Assembly (NCBI GenBank): GCA_024279075.1
Contig: JAJRRX010000293.1
Location: 1 to 16,486 of the forward strand
Source: Alphaproteobacteria bacterium
Lineage (GTDB): Bacteria; Pseudomonadota; Alphaproteobacteria; Rhodobacterales; Rhodobacteraceae
Direction of reading: 5' to 3'
DNA length: 16,486 bases
Below are positions 1-7,280 of this stretch, one piece after another; position 1 is the stretch's first letter; each line of letters begins with the position of its first letter. Position numbers and translations under genes: made by a program. Under the pieces are notes generated by a model that was not told the origin of the DNA, searched no databases, and saw nothing but the letters and a program-made list of their open reading frames with translations.

Positions 1-70
<70 letters not shown>

Positions 71-79
71 TTAGGCGGG

Positions 80-108
80 TGTATAGATCAGCCAAATCTG
101 GGTTGCAA
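80..108 (-). promoter_or_regulatory. sigma70-type promoter of tRNA-Arg(CCG)
   Basis: On the minus strand a TTGCAA -35 element (103-108) is followed after exactly 17 bases by TATACA (80-85). The predicted start near 73 lies a few bases upstream of the mature tRNA 5' end at 70. The second tRNA-Arg gene in the window has the same layout, which supports the call. Confidence 0.6.
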
Positions 109-357
109 TCAGGAAAGTGACAATTCATGGTTGCTGCTTCTATTGGGCAAAGCAAAGTTAACACTGTCGCAGCTTGGGCGGTTTCGCGGTTAACTGCAAG
201 CTTAGGTCCGCCAATACTGGCGTGCTTGCAGAGGTTCCTCCGCATCCATTGAGCGCCCCTTTGAGTTGCCAAGAGAACGCGTTTACTTGCCCGTTAAATC
301 ATGCTACTTTTTTCGGGCTAACCACCTTATCAAAATACTTATTTCATGAGGCGCTGC

Positions 358-1401
358 ATGCCCTACGCCATCCGCGCGCTGGATGAATTTCCGCGCTGCT
401 CGCTCTCTCAAGCGCCCACAGCGCTGCATAAAATGCCCAATCTTACTGCGCATTTTGGAGGTGCCGGCCTTTATATTAAACGGGATGATTGCACGGGGCT
501 AGCGCTTGGGGGCAACAAGGCGCGGCAGTTGGAGTTTTATATCGGGCAGGCCAAGGCGGAGCGCGCGGATACGGTCATTATCACTGGCGCTGTGCAATCA
601 AACTACACGCGTATGGCAGCGGCGGCGGCGCGGATGAGCGGGATGGAGTGCCATATTCAGCTGGAAGCACGGGTGGCAAACGATTCAGCTATCTACCACC
701 GCTCGGGCAATCTGTTGCTTAGCCGCATATTGGGCGCGACCCTGCATACCTACCCGCATGGGGAGGACGAAGCGGGTGCCGACCAAGCGCTGGAGGAGAT
801 CGCAGAAAGCTTGCGAAAAAGTGGCCGACGGCCCTATGTTATCCACCTTGGCCAAAACCACCCGCCGCTTGGCGCGCTTGGCTATGTTGTGGCGGCGCAG
901 GAGCTTTGCCAGCAAATGGAAGCGGGGCTGGGGTTTGATGAAATCATCGTCGCCTCGGGCAGTGGGGCCACCCATGCGGGCCTGCTGTTTGGCTTGCGAG
1001 CGCTGGGGAATAAAACCCCCGTGCGCGGCATTTGTGTGCGCCGCGAGGCCAAGGCTCAAACCCCGCGCATTGCTGCCCGCTGCCAGCAAATCGCTGACCT
1101 CCTAAAAATGGAAAATCCGGTCCAATCCGGTGATATATTGCTGAATGATGAAGCGTTTGCGCCTGGTTATGGCCAGATGAGCGAAGCGGTTATTGAGGCG
1201 ATCACCCTCGCGGCGCGCACCGAGGGCATTCTGCTGGATCCGGTCTATACAGGCAAAACCATGGCCGGATTTATTGCCCGCGCGCGGCAAGCCACAACCG
1301 CGCAAAACCTGCTCTTTATCCATACTGGCGGCCAGCCCGCGCTGTTTGGCTATGAGGATGATCTTGGCCCCCTGTTAAGCGATAGCCCTTTTGATAACTG
1401 A
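358..1401 (+). CDS. cuyA: PLP-dependent L-cysteate sulfo-lyase / D-cysteine desulfhydrase family protein
   Basis: This is a fold-type II PLP enzyme of the ACC deaminase/D-cysteine desulfhydrase family, at a typical length of 347 residues. Near the N-terminus it has IKRDDCTGLALGGNKARQLE, whose lysine (about residue 54) is the expected Schiff-base residue. It also has a VQSNYTR substrate loop, a glycine-rich phosphate-binding ASGSGATHAG loop and a C-terminal HTGGQPALFGY motif. In this family CuyA cleaves L-cysteate to pyruvate, sulfite and ammonium, while other members desulfurate D-cysteine or open ACC. The overlapping TauE/SafE-type exporter favours the sulfite-releasing activity, but that is inference from context. 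An in-frame ATG lies at 346, but GAGG at 348-351 sits six bases before ATG 358, so the later start is chosen. The family is certain; the exact substrate is not. Confidence 0.72.
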   Translation: MPYAIRALDEFPRCSLSQAPTALHKMPNLTAHFGGAGLYIKRDDCTGLALGGNKARQLEFYIGQAKAERADTVIITGAVQSNYTRMAAAAARMSGMECHIQLEARVANDSAIYHRSGNLLLSRILGATLHTYPHGEDEAGADQALEEIAESLRKSGRRPYVIHLGQNHPPLGALGYVVAAQELCQQMEAGLGFDEIIVASGSGATHAGLLFGLRALGNKTPVRGICVRREAKAQTPRIAARCQQIADLLKMENPVQSGDILLNDEAFAPGYGQMSEAVIEAITLAARTEGILLDPVYTGKTMAGFIARARQATTAQNLLFIHTGGQPALFGYEDDLGPLLSDSPFDN

Positions 1402-2125
1402 CCCATCCCTTTACCTGCCTCTGCTGCTGCTCGGAGCCTTTGCGGCGGCCTTTGTTACGGGTGCGGTGGGCTTTGCCGATGCGCTTATACTCAACGCCGT
1501 CTGGCTGCACATCATGGATCCCTCAGCCGCCATCCCCTTGGTGGTAAGCTGCGGTATAGCCATGCACGCCATGCCACTTTTCAAGCTGCGCAAACGGCTT
1601 AATTTCTCTCGCTTGCCGCCCTTTCTGGTGGCGGGCGTGCTCGGGGTGCCTGCGGGCGTCTGGATGCTCACCCGCCTAGACCCGCAGCTATTTCGCAGCT
1701 TTATCGGCGGAATACTTACGGTTTACGGGCTGTGGATGCTGCTTAAACCCAAAACCAGCGTTGGCGAGGCCGGCGGGTGCAGGCTTGACAGCGCGGTTGG
1801 CCTAGCGGGCGGCTTTATGGGCGGGTTTGCGGGGCTTTCGGGCCTGTTCCCCACGCTTAGGGCGGGGCTGCGGGGCTGGCCAAAGGATAAACAGCGCGGG
1901 GTTTACCAGCCGTTTGTGCTGGCTATGCATATGCTGGGCCTATTGGTATTTGCCGCCACAGGCTTGATAACGGCCCGCACGGGGTATGATCTTTTGTGGT
2001 GCCTGCCAGCGGTTTTTATTGGCTCGTGGCTTGGGGTGCTGGTTTACCCCTTCCTCAACGAAGCCGTTTTTCGCCGTGTCATTCTCGGGCTGGTTCTCAT
2101 CTCCGGTATTTCGCTGCTGCTCTAG
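1391..2125 (+). CDS. TSUP (TauE/SafE) family sulfite exporter-like membrane protein
   Basis: This 244-residue protein is almost entirely hydrophobic, with about seven or eight membrane segments. It has the duplicated glycine-rich pattern of the TauE/SafE (DUF81) family, including GLAGGFMGGFAGLSG near the middle followed by a conserved charged loop. Members export sulfite or other sulfur or organosulfur anions across the inner membrane. The likely start is TTG at 1391, which overlaps the end of the upstream lyase gene by 11 bases, so the two are probably translationally coupled. Together they would form a desulfonation unit: the lyase releases sulfite and this protein exports it. The gene ends tail to tail with yidD, the two stop codons sharing the bases CTAG at 2122-2125. 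Confidence 0.8.
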   Translation: MITDPSLYLPLLLLGAFAAAFVTGAVGFADALILNAVWLHIMDPSAAIPLVVSCGIAMHAMPLFKLRKRLNFSRLPPFLVAGVLGVPAGVWMLTRLDPQLFRSFIGGILTVYGLWMLLKPKTSVGEAGGCRLDSAVGLAGGFMGGFAGLSGLFPTLRAGLRGWPKDKQRGVYQPFVLAMHMLGLLVFAATGLITARTGYDLLWCLPAVFIGSWLGVLVYPFLNEAVFRRVILGLVLISGISLLL

Positions 2126-2361
2126 TGCTTATGGTCGCATTTGTCCGGCACAGGGTCATAGCCGCTGCTGCCCAGCGGGTTGCACCGTCCGACACGCTTG
2201 GCCGCCATTATGCTGCCCTTTATCGCGCCATGCTTCTCCAAAGCTTCCATTGCATAGGCTGAGCAGGTCGGCTGGTAGCGGCAGCCATGGCCGACCCACG
2301 GGCTACCAATTACGCGGTAGGCGCGCACGGGGAGGGAGACGAGAAAGGCGAGCGGCGTCAT
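2122..2361 (-). CDS. yidD: Membrane protein insertion efficiency factor YidD
   Basis: This 79-residue protein has the YidD signature: a short N-terminal amphipathic helix, then CRYQPTCSAYAMEAL with a following His (EKHG), and a late RVGRCNPLG segment with another conserved Cys. YidD assists YidC-dependent insertion of inner-membrane proteins. Its ATG overlaps the rnpA stop as ATGA (2358-2361), so it is the third gene of rpmH-rnpA-yidD. In many alphaproteobacteria yidC lies downstream. Here the block instead ends in a convergent overlap with the sulfite-exporter gene, so yidC must be elsewhere. Confidence 0.93.
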   Translation of the reverse strand: MTPLAFLVSLPVRAYRVIGSPWVGHGCRYQPTCSAYAMEALEKHGAIKGSIMAAKRVGRCNPLGSSGYDPVPDKCDHKH

Positions 2362-2780
2362 TTATTGGGCCTTGGTTGGTGAATTTTACGCAGCGCTTTT
2401 TCAAAGTCTGCCAGTAATATGTGATAGGGGCGGGTCGCGGTTTCAAGGCGGCGGCCGATGAGCACGTAATCATGGCCCGTTTTACCGTGCGCTGGCAGCA
2501 CCTCCCGAGCGATTTCCCGAAGCCGCCGCTTGGCGCGGTTGCGGGCCACGGCATTGCCGACCTTTTTGGAGCAGGTATAGCCTATGCGGATGCCATTGCC
2601 TTCTCGCGCGCGGGCTTGCAGCACAAAACCGGGCATGGCGATGCGGCGGGCGCGGGCGGCTTTTAAGAAGTCGGCGCGTTTTTTGATCACGCTCAAACTG
2701 CCCTTTGCACACAGCGAAACCGCCGGAGGCGCAGCGCGCTCCCCATCCTTGGGCCTCGCGTGCGTCTCCGGCGGTTTCAT
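2358..2780 (-). CDS. rnpA: Ribonuclease P protein component
   Basis: RnpA binds the catalytic RNase P RNA and helps process tRNA 5' leaders. The 140-residue product has IKKRADFLKAAR after an N-terminal extension, the strand GIRIGYTCSKKVGNAVARNR, and the basic RNR motif helix RNRAKRRLRE that contacts RNA. The roughly 30-residue extension beginning MKPPE is of the kind seen in roseobacter RnpA proteins, so the start at 2780 is kept; internal starts are not better supported. It begins 18 bases after the rpmH stop and overlaps yidD by four bases. Confidence 0.95.
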   Translation of the reverse strand: MKPPETHARPKDGERAAPPAVSLCAKGSLSVIKKRADFLKAARARRIAMPGFVLQARAREGNGIRIGYTCSKKVGNAVARNRAKRRLREIAREVLPAHGKTGHDYVLIGRRLETATRPYHILLADFEKALRKIHQPRPNK

Positions 2781-2798
2781 AATGCTAAACCTTTGGCT

Positions 2799-2933
2799 TT
2801 AAGCCGACAGGGATTTCCGGCCTTGGTTGCGGCGACGGTTCAGGATCTTGCGGCCATTTTTGGTGGCCATGCGCGAACGGAAACCGTGGCGGCGTTTGCG
2901 AACAAGGTTGCTCGGCTGAAAAGTACGTTTCAT
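2799..2933 (-). CDS. rpmH: 50S ribosomal protein L34
   Basis: This short gene encodes 44 residues beginning MKRTFQPSNLVRKRRHGFRS and ending GRKSLSA, an unmistakable bL34 with its very basic composition. AGGAG lies eight bases before the ATG. It is the first gene of rpmH-rnpA-yidD, and a well-formed promoter lies about 60 bases upstream (2994-3022, minus). Confidence 0.98.
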   Translation of the reverse strand: MKRTFQPSNLVRKRRHGFRSRMATKNGRKILNRRRNQGRKSLSA

Positions 2934-2993
2934 ATCATTGCTCCTGCGAGGGGCGATTCGAGCCTTTGCCCGCGCCTAGAATTCAGAATTGGT

Positions 2994-3022
2994 GTAATAG
3001 GCGCGAAAAAAGCGGAAGTCAA
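2994..3022 (-). promoter_or_regulatory. sigma70-type promoter of rpmH-rnpA-yidD
   Basis: On the minus strand TTGACT (3017-3022) and TATTAC (2994-2999) are separated by exactly 17 bases. Transcription would start near 2987, leaving a leader of about 54 bases before the rpmH ATG at 2933, with AGGAG close to the start codon. Confidence 0.65.
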
Positions 3023-3119
3023 TTCGCAAGCGCCAGAAAATGAAACATTTCTTAGGGCATTTCCGCGCAAACTGAAACAAAGGCACACAAGCGTTCAAGG
3101 CCGCGTGAGGCCCCTATGA

Positions 3120-3902
3120 ATGAGCGCAACAATAGCGCAAATAAGAAAAAACGCAATTATCACGGATGCCGTTATGGACACCACCGCCCCTTCCCCGCTT
3201 AAAAAGAACCTGCCCCTGATCGGGCTGGTCGCCGCCGCTGCGCTCGCCTATTGGCAATTTGGCGATTACCTGAGCTTCCAAACCTTGGCTGACAACCGCG
3301 AGGCGCTGCTGGCATGGCGTGATTCCAATTACCTGCTCGCCGCGCTGGCTTATGTCGGCCTCTATATAGCCGTGGTCAGCTTTTCCATTCCGGGTGCAGT
3401 GTTCCTCTCCCTTAGCGGCGGCTTTATGTTTGGTTTGGTGGCTGGCACTTTGCTCACGGTCATTGGCGCCACCATCGGTGCCACCGCGATATTCTTGGCC
3501 GCCCGCACAGGCCTTGGCAATGCACTGCAAACCAAGCTTGAGGGCAATGGCGAAAGCCGGATGGCCAAAATGCAGGCGGGGCTGCGCGAAAACGAGCTCT
3601 CTTACCTATTCCTGATGCGCCTTGTGCCTGCGGTGCCGTTCTGGTTTGCCAACCTCGCCCCTGCCTTTCTTGGTGTCAGCCTGCGGACCTATGTTTTCAC
3701 CACGTTTTTCGGCATTATGCCCGGCACGGCGGTCTATATCTGGGTCGGTTCGGGCTTGGGAGAGGTGTTTGCCCAAGGCGGCACGCCCAACCTTGGCATA
3801 ATATTCGAGTGGCAAATTCTCGGGCCTATACTGGCGCTCAGCGCGCTCTCGACCCTGCCGATACTCCTCAAAAAATTTCGTAAAACCGGAGCAAAAGCAT
3901 GA
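3120..3902 (+). CDS. TVP38/TMEM64 family (VTT domain, DedA superfamily) membrane protein
   Basis: This 260-residue integral membrane protein has an N-terminal membrane segment (about residues 30-45) and several further segments. The VTT core comprises FSIPGAVFLSLSGGFMFG, an amphipathic re-entrant region with FLMRLVPAVPFWFANLAP, and FGIMPGTAVYIWVG. The R-x-x-P-x-x-PF and G-x-x-PG motifs are typical of the DedA/VTT superfamily, linked in other organisms to lipid scrambling or transport; the substrate here is unknown. GAGG sits about nine bases before ATG 3120; ATG 3174 is an alternative start. Its stop overlaps the next ATG by four bases (ATGA, 3899-3902), so the two products are made together. 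VTT proteins are often paired with, and sometimes fused to, such flavoproteins. Confidence 0.85.
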   Translation: MSATIAQIRKNAIITDAVMDTTAPSPLKKNLPLIGLVAAAALAYWQFGDYLSFQTLADNREALLAWRDSNYLLAALAYVGLYIAVVSFSIPGAVFLSLSGGFMFGLVAGTLLTVIGATIGATAIFLAARTGLGNALQTKLEGNGESRMAKMQAGLRENELSYLFLMRLVPAVPFWFANLAPAFLGVSLRTYVFTTFFGIMPGTAVYIWVGSGLGEVFAQGGTPNLGIIFEWQILGPILALSALSTLPILLKKFRKTGAKA

Positions 3903-5311
3903 GTGTTATAAACGTAGATCTTTGCGTTATTGGTGGCGGCTCGGGCGGGCTATCGGTGGCGGCTGGGGCGGTGCAAATGGGCGCCAGCGTGGTGCTGCTT
4001 GAGGGCGGCAAAATGGGCGGTGATTGCCTGAACTATGGCTGCGTACCTTCCAAAGCCCTGCTGGCCGCTGGCAAGCATGCCCATGCCATGACCACAGGCG
4101 CGCCGTTTGGCATTACGCCGGTGACCCCGCAGGTGGATTACGCGGCGGCTAAGAGCCACGTGAAGGCGGTGGTGGATGGCATTGCGCCGCATGATTCAGT
4201 TGAGCGCTTTGAGAGCCTCGGGGTGCAGGTGATCACCGAATATGGCCGCTTTATTTCGCCCCGCGAAGTGCAGGCGGGTGAGCATGTTATCCGCGCACGG
4301 CGGTTCGTTATCTCCACAGGTTCCTCGCCCTTTGTGCCGCCGATTCCGGGGCTGGATAGCGTGCGCCATTATACCAACGAAGATATTTTTGAGCTGCAAG
4401 AACAGCCCGCCCACCTGATCGTCATCGGCGGTGGGCCGATTGGCATGGAAATGGCGCAGGCCCATGCGCGGCTGGGCAGCAAGGTGACGGTGCTGGAGGG
4501 CTTCAAAGCCCTTGGCAAAGACGACCCCGAACTGGCCGCGATTGCGTTGGAACGCATCCGCGCCGAGGGCGTGGAGATTGTTGAGGGAGCGATGGCTTCG
4601 GAGATTACGCCCGAGGGCGGTGTGACGGTAAAGACAAAGGACGGCGCGAGCTATACCGGCTCCCACCTGCTCATGGCCGTGGGCCGCAAGGCCAATACGG
4701 GCGGGCTGGACCTCGAAAAAGCGGGCATTAAGTATGACCGCCCAGGCATCACCGTGGGGGCCAACCTGAAAACCTCCAACCGCCGTGTCTATGCCATTGG
4801 CGACGTGGCGGGCGGCCTTCAATTCACCCATATGGCGGGGTATCACGCGGGCATCGTTATCCGCTCGGCGCTGTTTGGCCTGCCCGCCAAATCGAGCAAT
4901 GCCCATATCCCGTGGGCCACCTATACGGACCCCGAAATGGCGCAAGTGGGCCTGACAGAGGCGCAAGCCAAAGAAAAGCACGGTGCGGCGGTAGAAGTGC
5001 TGCGCTTTGATTTTGCCGAGAATGACCGCGCACGGGCCGAGCTGAACACCACGGGGTTGATCAAGGTGATGGTGGTCAAGGGGCGGCCTGTGGGGGCGTC
5101 GATTGTGGGCGCGCAGGCAGGCGAGCTTATTCAGGTTTGGGCGCTGGTGATCGCCAATAAACTCAAAATCGGCGCGGTGGCCGCGATGGTTTCGCCATAC
5201 CCGACCATGGGCGAAATTAACAAGCGGGCGGCGGGGGCGTATTACACCCCGCGCTTGTTTGAAAGCGACCGCGTGAAGAAGATCGTGCGCTTTGTGCAGA
5301 AATTATGGTAG
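3899..5311 (+). CDS. Class I pyridine nucleotide-disulfide oxidoreductase, mercuric-reductase-like
   Basis: This 470-residue flavoprotein has an N-terminal FAD-binding GGGSGG (12-17), the redox pair GGDCLNYGCVPSK (Cys43 and Cys48), a central NAD(P)-binding GGGPIG near residue 180, the second FAD motif YAIGDVAGG near 300, and a C-terminal dimerisation domain. At the C-terminal active site it reads SPYPTMGE: Tyr434 stands where lipoamide dehydrogenase has its catalytic His, while Glu439 is kept. It also lacks the N-terminal metal-binding domain and the C-terminal Cys pair of true MerA. It is therefore neither a normal dihydrolipoamide dehydrogenase nor a proven mercuric reductase. Its overlap with the VTT gene suggests a membrane-associated redox role of unknown substrate. 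Confidence 0.82.
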   Translation: MSVINVDLCVIGGGSGGLSVAAGAVQMGASVVLLEGGKMGGDCLNYGCVPSKALLAAGKHAHAMTTGAPFGITPVTPQVDYAAAKSHVKAVVDGIAPHDSVERFESLGVQVITEYGRFISPREVQAGEHVIRARRFVISTGSSPFVPPIPGLDSVRHYTNEDIFELQEQPAHLIVIGGGPIGMEMAQAHARLGSKVTVLEGFKALGKDDPELAAIALERIRAEGVEIVEGAMASEITPEGGVTVKTKDGASYTGSHLLMAVGRKANTGGLDLEKAGIKYDRPGITVGANLKTSNRRVYAIGDVAGGLQFTHMAGYHAGIVIRSALFGLPAKSSNAHIPWATYTDPEMAQVGLTEAQAKEKHGAAVEVLRFDFAENDRARAELNTTGLIKVMVVKGRPVGASIVGAQAGELIQVWALVIANKLKIGAVAAMVSPYPTMGEINKRAAGAYYTPRLFESDRVKKIVRFVQKLW

Positions 5312-5364
5312 CTTGCAACCAACGAGGCGAGGCCCCACCTCACTCTTAACAACACGGGACGCAT

Positions 5365-6747
5365 ATGTTTTTCAAAACCCTCTCAGGCCGGTTTTTACTG
5401 CTCACCATCATCTTTGTGATGCTGGCTGAAGTCGTGATCTTTGTGCCCTCCATCGCGCGCTTTCGCGAGGATTACCTGCAACAACGCCTAGAGCTGGCCC
5501 AGCTTGCCTCATTGGCGCTGCTGGCCACACCCGATGATATGGTTACGCCCGAGCTTTCAGATGAATTGCTAAAAAACGCCGAGGTGCTGAACATTGTGCT
5601 GCGCCGCAACGAGCGCCGCGAGCTCATTCTTTCAGCCCCGATGGTCGAGCCGGTAATGGAAACCTATGATCTACGCACCGCCAGTGCCTACAGGCTGATC
5701 AACGATGCTATGGCAACGCTGTTTATCAACGAAGAAGAGGTCATCCGCGTGATTGGCCGGCCTGTAAAGGGCGCGGGGATCGAGATCGAGGTCACCCTCA
5801 AAGTGATGCCCCTGCGCGAGGCGATGCTGGCCTATGGCCGCAATATTTTTCTGCTCTCCCTGCTGATTTCCATCATCAGCTCCGCCATGCTTTTTGTGGC
5901 TGTGCGCTTCTCTATTGTGCGCCCCATCCGGCGGCTGGTGAACAATATGATGATCTATCAACAGGCCCCCGAAGACGCAACGCGCGTGATTGCTCCGCAA
6001 AGCCGCGTGGTGGAGCTGCGGGCGGCGGAGGATACCCTGCACGACCTGCAAACCCAACTTACCGCCAACCTCAAGCAAAAGGAGCGGCTGGCGCAACTTG
6101 GCGAGGCGGTGGCCAAAATTAGCCATGATCTACGAAACATCCTGACAACAACGCAACTGCTAGCAGACCGCATTGAAATGTCTGAGGACCCGACGGTGGC
6201 ACGCATTGCCCCCAAGCTCGTCAACTCCGTTGACCGCGCCATTAATCTGTGTGAACAAACCCTGAAATTTGGCAAGGCCGAAGAGGCCGCACCCAAACCA
6301 GAGCGCTTTAAGCTGGCCGACCTCGTGGACGAGGTTATCGACAGCGAAAATCTGCGCGACGAAGCCGAAACGGTGAAAATCCTCTGCGATTTCATGCCCG
6401 ATTTCACCCTCACTGCCGACCGAGAGCAGATGTTCCGCGTGGTCATCAACCTCGTGCGTAACGCCCGCCAAGCCATGGTCGCCACACAAGGCAGCGGCGA
6501 GATTTGCGTTCGCGCACAGATCACCCCAAGTGGTGCCGAGCTTAAAGTGTGTGACACCGGCCCCGGCCTGCCAAATGCCGCCAAAGACAAACTCTTCCAG
6601 CCCTTCCAAGGCTCAGTGCGCAAAGGCGGCACAGGCTTAGGCCTGGCCATTGCCGCCGAACTTGTGCGCGGCCATGGCGGCACTCTGGAGCTGGCCGAGA
6701 CCTCGGAAAGCGGTACCTGCTTCAGGATTTACCTGCCACAAAAATAA
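5365..6747 (+). CDS. Orphan membrane sensor histidine kinase
   Basis: The protein has 460 residues. One membrane segment lies at about 8-30, a periplasmic sensor domain of about 130 residues follows, and a second membrane segment (about 160-185) leads into a HAMP-like linker. The dimerisation helix carries the phospho-acceptor KISHDLRN (His254). The ATP-binding domain shows the N box NLVRNARQAM (from about 362), DTGPGLP and GGTGLGLAIA. It should autophosphorylate on His254 and pass phosphate to a response regulator, but no regulator gene adjoins it, so its partner and signal are unknown. The ATG at 5365 follows the weak site GGGAC. The gene starts 53 bases after the flavoprotein gene and may be co-transcribed with it. 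Confidence 0.88.
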   Translation: MFFKTLSGRFLLLTIIFVMLAEVVIFVPSIARFREDYLQQRLELAQLASLALLATPDDMVTPELSDELLKNAEVLNIVLRRNERRELILSAPMVEPVMETYDLRTASAYRLINDAMATLFINEEEVIRVIGRPVKGAGIEIEVTLKVMPLREAMLAYGRNIFLLSLLISIISSAMLFVAVRFSIVRPIRRLVNNMMIYQQAPEDATRVIAPQSRVVELRAAEDTLHDLQTQLTANLKQKERLAQLGEAVAKISHDLRNILTTTQLLADRIEMSEDPTVARIAPKLVNSVDRAINLCEQTLKFGKAEEAAPKPERFKLADLVDEVIDSENLRDEAETVKILCDFMPDFTLTADREQMFRVVINLVRNARQAMVATQGSGEICVRAQITPSGAELKVCDTGPGLPNAAKDKLFQPFQGSVRKGGTGLGLAIAAELVRGHGGTLELAETSESGTCFRIYLPQK

Positions 6748-6772
6748 CCCACATAATTCCGCATTTCCCCCC

Positions 6773-6801
6773 TTGCACTCCTCGCCCCGCAAAGATAGAT
6801 A
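6773..6801 (+). promoter_or_regulatory. sigma70-type promoter of tRNA-Arg(ACG)
   Basis: TTGCAC (6773-6778) and TAGATA (6796-6801) are separated by exactly 17 bases. The predicted start near 6808 is about six bases before the mature tRNA 5' end at 6814. This matches the arrangement at the other tRNA-Arg gene. Confidence 0.55.
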
Positions 6802-6813
6802 CAGCCAAGGTTA

Positions 6814-6890
6814 GCACCCGTAGCTCAGCTGGATAGAGTACCTGACTACGAATCAGGGGGTCGCACGTTCGAATCGTGCCGGGTGCACCA
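6814..6890 (+). tRNA. tRNA-Arg (ACG anticodon), CCA encoded
   Basis: This is a complete 77-base tRNA with acceptor GCACCCG/CGGGTGC, D-arm AGCTCAGCTGGATAGAGT, anticodon stem CCTGA/TCAGG around CTACGAA (anticodon ACG, read as ICG after deamination), a T-arm with GTTCGAATC and a genome-encoded CCA. It serves CGU, CGC and CGA codons. The DNA immediately downstream becomes AT-richer and carries unfamiliar genes, so this tRNA may mark the edge of an inserted block. Confidence 0.97.
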
Positions 6891-6978
6891 TTTAAATCAA
6901 TGTCTCAACTTAGCTCGTTCGTAGCCAAAGCGAGTGCAGAGTAAATCGGTTCGACTTTAGTGGTAAGTGCTTTCAATT

Positions 6979-7003
6979 AGGAGGTCTTATGCGCGCGCGT
7001 TAA
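6979..7003 (+). promoter_or_regulatory. Perfect Shine-Dalgarno with a four-codon minigene
   Basis: AGGAGG (6979-6984) is followed four bases later by ATG CGC GCG CGT TAA (6989-7003), which would encode Met-Arg-Ala-Arg. The stop codon lies inside the perfect palindrome GCGTTAACGC (6997-7006). It sits about 100 bases after a tRNA-Arg gene, in the otherwise gene-free 6891-7134 leader. It could be a regulatory leader minigene or just the remnant of a decayed gene; nothing here decides between them. Confidence 0.3.
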
Positions 7004-7134
7004 CGCCCTCAACAAAAGGATGCCGCTGGATGTATTTGGTTTGAGATTCAACATACGTGAATCATATCAAAAAAAACCTAGTTTCAATATTTTGCAAAGT
7101 TCCGTTGGCATTGGGGCGCCCATATGATGGTTGA

Positions 7135-7254
7135 ATGATGAGCACAAACGGCGCGGCAGGAAGCATTGGCGCGCTGGCGGTCTTGCAAAACGAAATCTCT
7201 CAAACTATACTCTTGCAACTTATACTAACGCAGCTCAAGATGAATTCTTGCTGA
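7135..7254 (+). CDS. Small hypothetical protein (39 residues) in front of the PLA2-like gene
   Basis: This ORF starts at tandem ATG codons (7135 and 7138) and encodes a product beginning MMSTNGAAGSIGALAVLQNE. A Gln/Leu/Ile-rich amphipathic helix follows, ending QLKMNSC. A small-residue N-terminus followed by one helix resembles in outline YjfB-type or other small export-associated proteins, but I do not recognise a family with confidence. The ribosome site is poor. The same bases are open in another frame, where they form the doubtful TTG-initiated extension of the next gene. The small ORF gives the more protein-like sequence, which supports starting the next gene at ATG 7281, only 26 bases further on. 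Confidence 0.4.
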   Translation: MMSTNGAAGSIGALAVLQNEISQTILLQLILTQLKMNSC

Positions 7255-7280
7255 AAATTGGGGAAACGAGTAGGTTTGAT

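Noticed and set aside
4196..4981. Long minus-strand reading frame (261 codons) opposite the flavoprotein gene
   Set aside because: It lies wholly antisense to a clearly recognised flavoprotein, has no family-like sequence, and arises from the GC-rich codon pattern.
3899..5311. Annotation of the flavoprotein as dihydrolipoamide dehydrogenase
   Set aside because: The catalytic His of that enzyme is Tyr434 here, and no 2-oxoacid dehydrogenase genes are near.
5958..6683. Minus-strand reading frame (241 codons) opposite the first histidine kinase
   Set aside because: Antisense to the conserved kinase core; the Ser/Arg-rich translation is typical of a shadow frame.
7131..7280. TTG-initiated 50-residue extension of the PLA2-like gene
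   Set aside because: The added N-terminus is basic and non-helical unlike the rest, the ribosome site is poor, and ATG 7281 has a better one; the small ORF at 7135 uses these bases more convincingly.
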